Shown here: in pieces, positions 1 through 12,200 of the stretch
Layout: every line of letters begins with the position of its first letter
How positions within the stretch are numbered: the first letter of the stretch is position 1
Assembly (NCBI GenBank): GCA_032209605.1
Contig: JASFXZ010000008.1
Coordinates: 496,001-560,000 of the forward strand
DNA: 64,000 nt
Source of the DNA: Mactromeris polynyma
Taxonomy: Eukaryota > Mollusca > Bivalvia > Venerida > Mactridae
Direction: 5' to 3'
Notes under the pieces: model-generated
Databases searched by the model: none
Told to the model about the DNA's origin: nothing
What the model saw: the letters and a program-made list of their open reading frames with translations, nothing else
Position numbers and translations under genes: made by a program

Positions 1-123
1 TTCCAGAAAACATCACTTATGACGTCACCATTTACTGACAATAAGCAATATTTGCCCGATATGGCAATATCAAAACGAAGTGACCATATGAAGTAAATAT
101 TGTTTTCTGCTTGCAAATATCTA
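1..123. other. Unique sequence before the minisatellite
   Basis: Short non-repetitive AT-rich sequence running into the tandem array. I see no gene or site in it. Confidence 0.5.
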
Positions 124-2585
124 TGGCGTATAGATGTTTGGCTGGATTTCTTCAATCGTGGCGTAAAGATGTTTGACTGTATTTCTGACACCACGGCGTA
201 TAGATGTTTGACTGTATTTCTGACACAGTGGCGTATAGTTGTTTGACTGGATTTCTTCAATCATGGCGTAAAGATGTTTGACTGTATTTCTGACACCACG
301 GCGTATAGATGTTTGACTGTATTTCTGACACAGTGGCGTATAGATGTTTGGCTGGATTTCTTCAATCGTGGCGTAAAGATGTTTGACTGTATTTCTGACA
401 CCACGGCGTATAGATGTTTGACTGTATTTCTGACACAGTGGCGTATAGTTGTTTGACTGTATTTCTGACACAGTGGCGTATAGATGTTTGACTATATTTC
501 TGACACAGTGGCGTATAGTTGTTTGACTATATTTCTGACATCATGGCGTATAGATGTTTGACTATATTTCTGACACAGTGGCGTATAGATGTTTGACTAT
601 ATTTCTGACACAGTGGCGTATAGATGTTTGACTATATTTCTGACATCATGGCATATAGATGTTTGACTATATTTCTGACACAGTGGCGTATAGTTGTTTG
701 ACTATATTTCTGACATCATGGCGTATAGATGTTTGACTATATTTCTGACACCGTGGCGTATAGATGTTTGACTATATTTCTGACATCATGGCGTATAGTT
801 GTTTGACTATATTTCTGACATCATGGCGTATAGATGTTTGACTGTATTTCTGACACCGTGGCGTATAGATGTTTGACTATATTTCTGACATCATGGCGTA
901 TAGTTGTTTGACTATATTTCTGACATCATGGCGTATAGATGTTTGACTATATTTCTGACACTGTGGCGTATAGATGTTTGACTATATTTCTGACATCATG
1001 GCGTATAGATGTTTGACTATATTTCTGACAGCGTGGCGTATAGTTGTTTGACTATATTTCTGACACAGTGGCGTATAGATGTTTGACTGTATTTCTGACA
1101 TCATGGCGTATAGTTGTTTGACTATATTTCTGACACAGTGGCGTATAGATGTTTGACTATATTTCTGACACAGTGGCGTATAGTTGTTTGACTATATTTC
1201 TGACATCATGGCGTATAGATGTTTGACTATATTTCTGACATCATGGCGTATAGATGTTTGACTATATTTCTGACATCATGGCGTATAGTTGTTTGACTAT
1301 TTTTCTGACATCATGGCGTATAGATGTTTGACTGTATTTCTGACACAGTGGCGTATAGATGTTTGACTGTATTTCTGACACAGTGGCGTATAGATGTTTG
1401 ACTGTATTTCTGACAGCGTGGCGTATAGATGTTTGACTATATTTCTGACATCATGGCGTATAGTTCTTTGACTGTATTTCTGACACAGTGGCGTATAGAT
1501 GTTTGACTGTATTTCTGACACCGTGGCGTATAGATGTTTGACTGTATTTCTGACACAGTGGCGTATAGATGTTTGACTATATTTCTGACATCATGGCGTA
1601 TAGTTGTTTGACTGTATTTCTGACACAGTGGCGTATAGATGTTTGACTGTATTTCTGACACCGTGGCGTATAGATGTTTGACTGTATTTCTGACACAGTG
1701 GCGTATAGTTGTTTGACTATATTTCTGACATCATGGCGTATAGATGTTTGACTGTATTTCTGACAGCGTGGCGTATAGATGTTTGACTGTATTTCTGACA
1801 CCGTGGCGTATAGTTGTTTGACTGTATTTCTGACACAGTGGCGTATAGTTGTTTTGGCTGTATTTCTGACACCGTGGCGTATAGATGTTGGCTGTATTTC
1901 TGACACCGTGGCGTATAGATGTTTGACTGGATTTCTTCAAATGTCGCGTATAGATGTTTTGGCTGTATTTCCGACACCGTGGCGTATAGATGTTGGCTGT
2001 ATTTCTGACACCGTGGCGTATAGATGTTGGCTGTATTTCTGACACCGTGGCGTATAGTTGTTTTGGCTGTATTTATGACACCGTGGCGTATAGATGTTGA
2101 CTGTATTTCTGACACCGTGGCGTATAGATGTTTTGGCTGTATTTCTGACACCGTGGCGTATAGATGTTGGCTGTATTTCTGACACCGTGGCATATAGATG
2201 TTGGCTGTATTTCTGACACCGTGGCGTATAGATGTTTGGCTAGATTTCTGACACTGTGGCGTATAGATGTTTGGCTAGATTTCTGACATTGTGGCGTATA
2301 GATGTTTGGCTTGATTTCTGACATTGTGGCGTATAGATGTTTGGCTAGATTTCTGACATTGTGGCGTATAGATGTTTGGCTTGATTTCTGACATTGTGGC
2401 GTATAGATGTTTGGCTTGATTTCTGACATCGTGGCGTATAGTTGTTTGGCTTGATTTCTGACATTGTGGTGTATAGATGTTTGGCTAGATTTCTGACATT
2501 GTGGTGTATAGATGTTTGGCTAGATTATTGACACCATGGCGTACATATGTTCAGCTGGATTTCTTACATCGCCGTGTACATATAT
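124..2585. repeat. 35-bp minisatellite, about 70 units, with higher-order structure
   Basis: The unit is 35 bp. It starts GGCGTATAGATG, continues through TTTGACT and ends near TTTCTGACA plus a variable five-base tail (CACAGT, ATCAT, ACCGT or ATTGT types). The start of the array (about 140-420) repeats every 105 bp through a variant containing GGATTTCTTCAATC. From about 1300 to 1860 the pattern repeats every 140 bp: blocks 1441-1580 and 1581-1720 differ at only about two positions. From about 1850 to 2220 units of 34 and 36 bp are mixed in, and 2220-2500 is a later subfamily with TTTGGCTAGATTTC. The last units decay by 2585. All open frames here arise because 35 is not a multiple of 3, so frames cycle every 105 bp without stops. 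They are not genes. Confidence 0.97.
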
Positions 2586-3229
2586 TTATTTCGCCCCAGT
2601 GTATGGTCATCTGCTTACGTTTTACACAGCGACAAACCTCAAACCTTCCGAACATCTTAGCGAGTGTAGGCGGTAAAATAAAGGACATGTGTGAGCCGGT
2701 TTGATAGATCTAAACTAGAAGATTATTCGCGTGATTTTCCAATTTACCTGTCCATACTGACTTGAAAGTATTTTATATCGGCTTTGTCCATTATTTGATG
2801 CGTTCTTAATGAAAGATAACTTTAATGTATCTGGCTCATCTGATCATAAAATGTTTGAATTTGGCTTCATCCAGTAGTGATTTTACATTGGCTAAAACAT
2901 CTGTAATAAGAACCATTACAATATATAACCGATTGAAAATATCTGTTTTACCATATTACTAACAGACAAAACTTGTCAAATAGCCTGATTGTTAATTGTT
3001 AAAGCTGGAAGTGTTTTTTTAAATTTATGATGTACAAAGTTTAACATCTTTCTTTAACAATTACGGATCAATACATTATGAGTTCATTCTTCGCCAATGC
3101 ATGTTTATTGATGTTTAACTATAAGAAATATATTTTTATGTTTGTTAAGGTAAACAAATGAACACAATATTAGTATAAAATTACTTCAAATTCAACAATC
3201 CAATACGACTATCCTAAAGAAACACATCA
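2586..3229. other. Gene-free stretch
   Basis: AT-rich sequence after the minisatellite. I see no open frame of note, no RNA gene and no clear repeat. Confidence 0.5.
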
Positions 3230-4070
3230 CCTCGACACATACACTGGTAACATGTGATTCAGCACGTATGCATATTTGTCATGTCTAACCCAAAATATTG
3301 GAGACATTGAAACCGGAGTTTCAATACTGTTCACAACATTTTATCTATAGGACACATTCCTAGACACTAGTGTAATAATAAATCAATTTATATGTTGATC
3401 CCTAGGAAAGTCAAGCAATCACACCTCCTTTCTTGAAGAGCTCCATTTTATGACAAAAGTTCTGCTTTTATATACCCACCATACAACAGAGCTTACATCG
3501 GACGACACGAATAACGAACGCACATTCTGTATGACTGGTATTCAACCGAATGTCAAAGCAATAATCAATGTATACCGGTTGTGAACAAGTCTGACATTGT
3601 CAACCGTTCGGTCAATTCGAGTTTCTTATTGTCTATTGATGATAAGAGGACATGAAATTTTGTTGTGGTTTGATACTTTTTAACATTATAACATTTTAGT
3701 ATGACGAACGGTCAATTCAATATAACATATCAGTATGACGAACGTGTAAGTGAGTTTCTTGGTAGTTTATTATATGGTTCTAGTAATACTGTGTTCTGTG
3801 TTTTGACTTATTTCTACAATCCCAAAGGTTTCACCATTAAATTTCATTTAATACAACAACATTTAAACCTTTAAGTTTTCTGAAATGCGTTTATCTGGAA
3901 AAGATCAATTAATAGCTAAATTTACAAGACGTTGTTCCATTCGTGGGCTTTGTAGTTGGTCCTCCTTTAGATGTTTACCTTGGAATCGTTTGAAACCACC
4001 GTCGACATTAATGCACTTATGCAAAGCTTTCCTGTCTCTTATGATGAAATATATTTTTATATATATTTAC
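3230..4070 (+). repeat. Old duplicated segment, copy 1 (partner 15990-17890)
   Basis: This interval resembles 15990-16330 and 17570-17890 in the same order and orientation. The best-kept block contains AATAATAAATCAATTTATAT followed by GTTGATCCCTA, near 3371 here and near 16161 there. A second shared block contains CCATTAAATTTCATTT and then AAAGATCAATTAAT (about 3833-3915 here, 17664-17745 there). The partner has roughly 1.1 kb more sequence in the middle. It could be an ancient tandem duplication or a low-copy dispersed repeat. No reading frame is clearly conserved between the copies. Confidence 0.7.
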
Positions 4071-4655
4071 ACGACCAGTTAATTATGTGCTCGAGTATAA
4101 CACAAGTCTTTTAAGCGAACATCTACATAACGTTTGATAAACGCCGGAAACCATCTTAAGAGTGAATCGTCTTATAATTGTGTATAGTAGGATTTGTCGA
4201 AAGTACAATATTATATAATAAAACTGCAGTTTTTGTATCGTTTCCAATGGTGACAAGGAGATAAACAACATTTGTGGAATAAATTTAAACCGATGCTTGT
4301 TACCACAAACTTTGTTGGAGATTACCACATGTGAATGCAATAAATTAACTTTAAGCAAAATCAAATTATACAATACCTTTAGTTTGGTGTCTAATTACTG
4401 ACATGAAATTGCACCATTTAGTGTGGCGTTAATTCCCGCAAAATTGACGCCAGTCACTAAAACAATCATACCCAACTTTCATAGCGCTTCGCTTAACCAC
4501 CGTCGATAATGTGGGTAATGGTGAAAATACATGGGAACCGTGGGATATTGTTAATATTTCAACAACAGATTGAGACATCAAAATTGTGCAAACGGTTTTG
4601 AAAAATGTACTATTTCGGTAATACATATTCTGTTTTACAGAAAGATTATGAAAAA

Positions 4656-4871
4656 CATTTTGGTCCTTTTTAACTTTGACGACATGAACCATGGCTATAT
4701 AAATAAAGAAGGGAAAAAACGGGGTTGTCGGGTTTAAAACTAAATATATCAGTAAATAAAGGGAAATCTAAATTTGTGCAAACGGCATCAACATCTTTAT
4801 TCCCTAAGCTATACAAATATGTAAATTTGATAAAAAATAAGTTATTTCATTTTGGTCCTTTTTAACTTTGA
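4656..4871 (+). repeat. Direct repeat pair, 24 bp exact
   Basis: A 24-bp sequence beginning CATTTTGGTCCTTTTTAAC is present exactly at 4656-4679 and 4848-4871. Upstream of both is a looser match (TTGTGCAAACGG near 4586 and 4775). This suggests a local duplication of about 190 bp that has diverged. Confidence 0.6.
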
Positions 4872-5204
4872 ATCTGCTGATTTCCATTATTTTTCTTCCT
4901 ATTTCAAATTGTAACAGCATGTGTATATCAATCACAGAGCAAAGATATTAGGCACTGGTCCACAAAATTGAACATGGAATATAATATGATACAGACAAAT
5001 TGCTCTAAAATGTTTTTGGTGTTTACTTGATCTTCCACTAAAAATAAATAGAAATTTGATGATTGCTACCTCATCTGCAGGAAATCATTAATTGGCCAGT
5101 ACGTTAGAGATGATGTTGTTGTTCACACCTATGACAACATGTATCTGGGGGTCTAATTGGCAGGTGTCAGTCTTTAATATACGTGATTCAATTAATTCAA
5201 TAAT

Positions 5205-5452
5205 ATAGATAGATAAGTTTATTCAGAAAAAAAGGCAATTAGCCCATCATTTCACATGAATAAATACAATACAATAAATACAACATGTCAATGGTGATTT
5301 ACAATACATAAGTTTACAAACATAATTACGTACATACATCTAATAACATGCGCGTGTATTTCCTTTTTAAAAAGTATTTACTAACTTAAAGTAAATTGGT
5401 AGTTTAATAAATAAATAACAGAAGATAGTTGACACTGGGAGAATTAGGATTA
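5205..5452 (-). mobile_element. 3' untranslated tail of the LINE
   Basis: Downstream of the LINE stop codon on the minus strand the sequence ends in AATAAACTTATCTATCTATA, a polyadenylation-like hexamer leading into a short TATC-type microsatellite. Many LINEs end in such short simple repeats. The same tail, diverged, is found at 61399-61510. Confidence 0.8.
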
Positions 5453-8400
5453 TTATAAGAAAAATATTTGCGATCTCAATTCAAAACTTTTATAAACAAA
5501 CAATGATAATCTTTTTATTGTACAATTACTTTCGCTGTTTAGGAGTTCTGCAAATTTTAAAACATTTGGATTTTTCCAGTAATATTTATTAATGTACTGT
5601 TTTCTTAAGGTATGATACAGGGGACATTCTAAAACAAAGTGAAATTCATCTTCCAAGATGTCACAAGATTTACATTTACGGTCATGAAATGGTACTTTAA
5701 CCGGTTTTTGCCATCTTCCCGACTCAACTTCTAGCCTATGCGCCGAAACTCGTAAGCGTGTAAGATATGATCTACATTTAGAAATTGAAATAATATCTAA
5801 ATAAGGCTGAAATCGAAAGTCCGCCAGTAAGCTATATGTTTTAGCTCTAGACGAATTTTGTAGCTGACTATTCCAGTTTTGAATAAATACATCTCTGAGT
5901 CTATTTTTAAATATTTCTAAAAATACATTTACATTCCCAACACCTTGAAACTGCCACGCGTAGTTAAGACCTAATGATTCTAGCAAGCATTTAACAGAGT
6001 TTGCCCAAGATTTCTTATCAGGATATATTTCTAAATCATTCAACATCATTTTGTATACAAGTTTTACATATTTACAATCATCACATTTGAGTATTTTAAA
6101 CCAATATTTTATAACATTTACCAGTCTCTTATTAATTAGAGGTGTTCTACCTAATTCCCCGTATATAAAATTATTTTGGGTTTGAATCCGTACACCTAAA
6201 ATTTGCTTACAGAAATGTAGATGAATTCTTTCAATTTTTTCACTTTTATTGAAACCCCAAATTTCACTACCGTATCCTAGAATGGGCGAGATAAGTTTAT
6301 CAAATAAATCTAAATAATGACTAATAGATAACTTCGGAAATTTTACCAAATATTTATTAAGTTTGTAAATTGCCTTAAGGGCTTGCCCACTCAATGCTTC
6401 ATATGTTGCTGTATATGACCCACCAGTAGTAAAAACAATGCCGAGATAGGTGAATTGTCTGACAATTTCTATTTTCGACCCCTCATATATGAATTCCATG
6501 TTTTGTCTGATTCTTCCCCCCTTCCTAAATATCATTATTTTCGTTTTCTCTATATTGACTGATAATTTCCATTTTGAACAGTACGTTTCTAATAATTCTA
6601 ACCCGTGTTGTAATCCCGACTCAGATTCTGATATGATCACTATGTCGTCTGCATACAAAAGTAAAAATATCTTTAAAAAGCCAACATCGACCCCATCAAA
6701 CCCATTCAAGGCAAAATGTTCCTCTATGTCATTTAGATACATTGAAAACAAAAATGGGGACAGACATTCACCTTGTCTGACACCCATTAAACATATAAAA
6801 TCTTCACTTAACATATTATTATATTTGACACGTGATTTAACACAAGCATACATTGATTTAACGATATTTAAAATATTTCCTCTAACCCCCAATTTAATCA
6901 ATTTATACCACAAAATATCTCTCACTATAAAATCAAAGGCTTTCGTAAAATCAACAAAGGCTACATAAAGCTTTCTGTTTGTATTTAAAATATGATTAAT
7001 AATTCCATCCAAGACAAAAATATTATCGACTGTTCCCATATGTTTCCTGAACCCAGCTTGTGCTTCAATATAAACATTGTATTTTTCTGCCCAATTATTT
7101 AATCTGTTGTTTAAAACTCTAGAGAACAATTTTCCGAGAGTACTAAGTAAAGTTATTCCCCTATAGTTTCCTGGATCACCAACATCCCCCTTTTTAAATA
7201 TCGGCACTATAAAGCCTTCCGTCCATGCCTCTGGAAAATAACCTTTTAGGAATAATTTATTAAATAATAAGACTAGCCATTCTAGAAAATTACGATTTTG
7301 TGATCCATAAATAAAGAATTCATTAATAACATAATCTGGGCCAGCCGATTTTCCTAGATTCAATTCTCTGCATGCCTTTATAACATCGGCGGAAGAAAAT
7401 TCAACATTTAGTTCTAAAAACATACAGTCTATTTCATTGTTCAAATAGCGTTCGTTAAAGTACAAAATATCTTCATCCGGCTGAAAAAAGACAGAATCTG
7501 GGTCATTGATAGATTTAAAATACTGCGCAAAGTTGTCAGCTGATAATTTATTCGAGTTATCACTGTTCGAGACTATGTTTTTTAATAACTTCCAATATTC
7601 TTTTGCATTAGAGTATCTAATTTTCTCTAATTTTTTGGTCTGATCTACATCATATATAAATTTCTTTTTTCTAACAGTTTTCTTATAGTCACTTCTTGTT
7701 TGAACCATATTCTGTCTATTCTCTTCACATTTGTCATGTCTAAAACGATTTAAACTTCTATAAAACTCTGTACGTTTTCGCAAGCATTCATTATCATACC
7801 AAGGATTACTATTCGAACTTTTTGTAAAAACAGGATTATTTGCATTGGTTTTAAATAATTTCTTTTTAAATAAAGGTGTACAAACATCATCAATAATATC
7901 ATAAAACTCACTCAAATTGGAATCAATATCATATTTTGAATCAGCAATATCTATATTATTGCTCAACATCTGTAAATTAGCACTGATTTCCTCCCCTCCT
8001 AACGCTTCCAAAAATGAACATTTTTTCTCACCCTCCCATTTATATTTAAAAGGTACTTGTATATTATGATTGTCATTTTGCTTAGGTGTAACTTCATTTG
8101 TGCTTGTTCCAGATATTGACCCAATAGCGTAATTTACAACACAGTGATCTGATAAAATATTTGGTTCATTAACAACAAACGAAGTAATATATTCAAAAAA
8201 GTCATTTCTACACAATACCATATCAACTACACTACTACCCGTACTGGTAACACAAGTATATTTTCCAATATTCTTATCATGCCCAAGTCTGCCATTTACA
8301 ATCCGCATTCCAGTAGATTTACAAAAATTTAACAAGTTTTTACCATGTTCATTTACATATTTATCTTGACTTTTTCTTTGTAGTTCAGTATCTTGTACAT

Positions 8401-8838
8401 AATCGTTTGGTAATAAATCAATATTGAACAAATACTCATTTTGGACATAGTCAGGTCTTTCCCCAGTACGTGCGTTTAGATCTCCGTTTATTAAGAAATG
8501 ACAGTTATTTTCATAAATACTTTCAAAATAATACATATCATTAGAAATCATTTCAAAAATATTCTGTTCTATAAACATTTCTCGACTGCTTCCAGTTGGA
8601 ATATTGTATGCTAAGCATAGCAAGACGTCTTTTTCTATGTCAAACAATTTACCGTTTAGTTTTAACCATATGAGACAATCATCAGTAGATTTTAAAAACT
8701 CCACATGACCATATAATTTTTCTGAAATATAAATAATTATACCACCACTTGCTCTCTTGGTAGTTTTCTTTCTATAAACTCTGTTTACTACGTATGAAAT
8801 AAAACCTGAAACATCATAATTATATATAAATTCTTGTT
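5453..8838 (-). mobile_element. Non-LTR retrotransposon (LINE) ORF2: APE endonuclease, reverse transcriptase, CCHC
   Basis: The frame is open from the stop at its 3' end up to a TAA near 8840. The first usable start is a GTG at 8704, giving 1083 residues, but about 45 more in-frame codons lie upstream and look like endonuclease sequence (a SGGIIIYI-type motif). Numbering from 8704, the endonuclease shows GDLNART (74-80) and LSDH (184-187). The reverse transcriptase shows NYRGITLL (513-520), VDFTKAFD (584-591), the catalytic YADD (684-687), and a C-x2-C-x7-H-x4-C zinc knuckle (1011-1027). The protein would nick target DNA and prime reverse transcription from the nick. The first part of the endonuclease and any ORF1 are missing, so the copy is 5'-truncated and cannot be autonomous as seen. 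The uninterrupted frame suggests a fairly young insertion. It looks like the CR1/L2/Jockey broad group, but I cannot place the clade. Confidence 0.95.
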
Positions 8839-9041
8839 ATCTGCAAACATCTTTGTGATTTCCAAATATCTTACTCATTCACATAAAATTGAATTACACG
8901 CATACACACCTAACTTACATGTACAAAATGTGACGTCTTTAAATAATTACAAAGCAGGTTTGGGCACTATAATCGTATCCTGATTATTCTATGATTTAGG
9001 AATAAAATTCATTTTCAAATATTTCAAGTATAAAATTCATT

Positions 9042-9207
9042 AATATCATCGCAAAAAGTATATTTATTGTAATCTAGTGTTACTGTTATTTGTTTTAACA
9101 AATTGCAACATCTGTACTACAATTAATATGATTAGTTTCACTTTTAAGTCTAAGGTTAGACAATATCATCGCAAAAATGATATTTATTGTAATCAAGTTT
9201 TACTGTG
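9042..9207 (+). repeat. Imperfect direct repeat pair, about 46 bp
   Basis: AATATCATCGCAAAAA followed by TATTTATTGTAATC and a TTACTGT end occurs at 9042-9087 and again at 9162-9207 with a few mismatches. It looks like a small local duplication. Confidence 0.6.
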
Positions 9208-12200
9208 TTCAATTTCACCCCTTTACAGATCTGGAACACACTATAACGGTCACTATACAGATTAAAAAGTCGATCTATTGTCACCCTAAAATTAACCAAT
9301 ATCTTATCTCTAGGCTTTTCTATAAAAAGTCATATTTCCCTAAATTCTTACCGTATAAGCGTACTCGATGTTAATTAACATATTGTATAATCGCTGCATC
9401 CGGCATTATCACCCACACTGGATCACAAGACTGGGTAGATATATTTTATGGTATCTGCCAGCATAGGGTCTTATCTCTTATCAGACTAATCGGTTGTAAA
9501 ACATATAAGACTGGTCATTGCGGACAATCAGAGATTTTAACTGATCGATTTGTCTCCCTTGTCAACCGTAATGAAAGTTGGACATGACGAATATTCTGAA
9601 AGACAGAAATGTTTCAAGTCAGAAAAAATGACACTCAAAAGATTCAACCTAGATGCACCAAACTTGGCTTTTCCCCCGAGTATTGTTCACCTTTCAAATA
9701 CTTCTCTAACGAATGCGTGTAATATTCCAATTGAATTTGTAGCTATTCAAACACAACCAAGGAATACTAAATAACTTAAGAGTAATTAAAACGACATATG
9801 TACAATACAAATGATATGGCACATTGGTTTAAACCTTTCGTCGCGTTAATGTTGAATATCTAGCATCATCAACCATTAAAGACGTTGAAATATGAGATAT
9901 CAATTATGCAGTGTCTGCCGAACTGAAAAGCATCCAGGGTACGACAACAAATTTATTAATAGCAATTTGTTCTCCTTGGCATTATATTTTGTAAAAGGCC
10001 ATAGTTGGTTATTGGTTGCCATTGCTCTTAATCTGAAATATGCACGATATGTATTGATGTCCAGCATTCGTTTTAGCCAACCTTACATGTTGATGCACAC
10101 GTTTCAAAACGTAACTTTATTGTTTGTATAAATGTCGCCAGGTTGCACCACGAATGTTCTTGAAAACTGGGGTGCCATGCCCATAGAGCCCATAGATTGC
10201 TTGCGTGCACATTCTACTAGCTGGTCACACCCCTGATATTGCATCGTCGAAATAGTTAGAAATATTAAGTTATATACATATCTAAAATGTGTTTTGACAA
10301 TAATGAACAACCATATACTTGAATTAACTCTTACTTTTTTCGGATATAACGCACTAATGCAAAATGTTTAGTTGATTGTTTTATCATTACTTTGGACGAT
10401 GCAACAAGTTTTATTTTTTGCTTCGTTTGTTTGTCCTGACCGTAAGTTGTTCACGCTTTCTAACATACAACTATTTGATTCGTTTGATCTGGTTGAATGT
10501 AAGATAAATGTGAGGAATAGGTGCGCCCTATAACCAGGTTTTATCACACAGTGTTGATTCTGCGACTGAGCTTTTAAGATGGCTTTACAGGCATTACCTA
10601 TTCCGACTGTGTTTATGAAAACTACAAATATGTAACTTGTGTTTAAAGTTTTCTTATGATTTAATATTTGTCATTGTGACCGATCTTTCATGTGTTATAC
10701 GATTTCATATGATTATTAAAGACAAACAATAATGGGTGCTTATTTTTGCTAGTCATTAAATATTGGAATTCGCTTCAATTTGGTCTAAATAACCTGCTTG
10801 TTTAGTGACGAACTTATTAACATCCTCGTTTGAACATTGATAATAAGTATGTCTATAATGAGACAATTATTTTCTAAAAACTGAATTAGAATTTTTATTC
10901 GATTCAATGTATGTTTTCATTTGACATAACCTCGTTTCAGTTCATTTTGGTTTGTTGATACATATTTTGTATTACAAAGTCTAAAAGCCTCAGCTGTGAT
11001 ATATGTTTCTCCGCCAATGCGTAGATATACGTCCTTTGTTACCAATGTAGTTTTGAAATCATAGACAACAACACTACCCAAATCGTATAAGCAACTTGAT
11101 TATCTACAACATTTGACATGACGTTTGCCTCAGGAAAGGATTTTTTCGCTTAATGATGAAATTGAATACATATCTGGACAGATTTGTCGTGATATAAGCG
11201 TAATTAGAAACGAGCCGATGCATCTATGTTTTCGGATAATAGCAGTATCTGAATGTAAATGAGGTTTTTATCATTTACATGCAGACATAAGGAATATTTA
11301 AAGGCTCCCGAAAACAGAACTTATTTAACCGGATAAATAAACACAAACAGAAATCAAATCAGACACAAATATCAAAGTAGGGTATTGGTAAGAAACTCTT
11401 TGTTCTTAAAGACAAATTGTCTACATAAAACCGCTCTTTGAGTGTCTGTTTGAAGCGCACATTTTGTATTGATGCATACATAAAATGTGTTTGTAATAAA
11501 ACCCTTTCCAACATACATTGACCCTCTCATTATATATTTACTTACACATGAGAGAGAACAACACATGTAATGATGCATTCACAAAACTGGCTGTCTGCTA
11601 CGGAATTTATTTATAATTTAATTCTCAAAGCAGTCACACTATTACATGCGTGTCTGTAACTCGATATCAATACCTATAAAACACGAAACTCAAATTATGG
11701 ACAGTTTCCGATCTGTTAGGTTTCTTGGCTAACAATATATTTCTTCGAAGCAAGGAAGATCAGTTTTTGTATCATTACTTACGGCGGTATGACAAATACT
11801 TTAGTAATAATTTGTATGCAAATTGATATGGCGATCAAAATGTACTGCCGTGAGATATAAGTCGTTTCTTTAAAAATAATATTGTGTTTCATATCTGAAC
11901 TGCCAACATATGAGTATGGTTAAATATGTATAGGCTGGAACGCAATGATTTAATAAATTCATCGAGAATGTTTGAGCTTATTGGACTCATATAGAATCAG
12001 ATAGTCAGAGTATGTACTGATTCACATGTGTTTTAGAATGAGTAACAGGAAAGAGATAAATTCCCCAAGATGACTCTTTCAACTGACTAAACCTTTTTTC
12101 AAACCTGTAATGTAAGGTGTGTGTAGCGGATGTTTATACCAATTTGGTCAATGTTTTGTTTAAAATGAAGATTTTAACAATATAACAACCAGGGGCGACA

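Noticed and set aside
121..2429. Overlapping open frames of up to 158 codons on both strands
   Set aside because: They follow from the 35-bp tandem unit lacking stops over the three-unit frame cycle. Both strands and several frames are open alike.
121..2585. CRISPR-like regular array
   Set aside because: Units are contiguous with no unique spacers, and the context is a eukaryotic genome. It is a minisatellite.
6450..6968. Plus-strand open frame of 172 codons
   Set aside because: Antisense shadow of the LINE reverse transcriptase frame, with no independent features.
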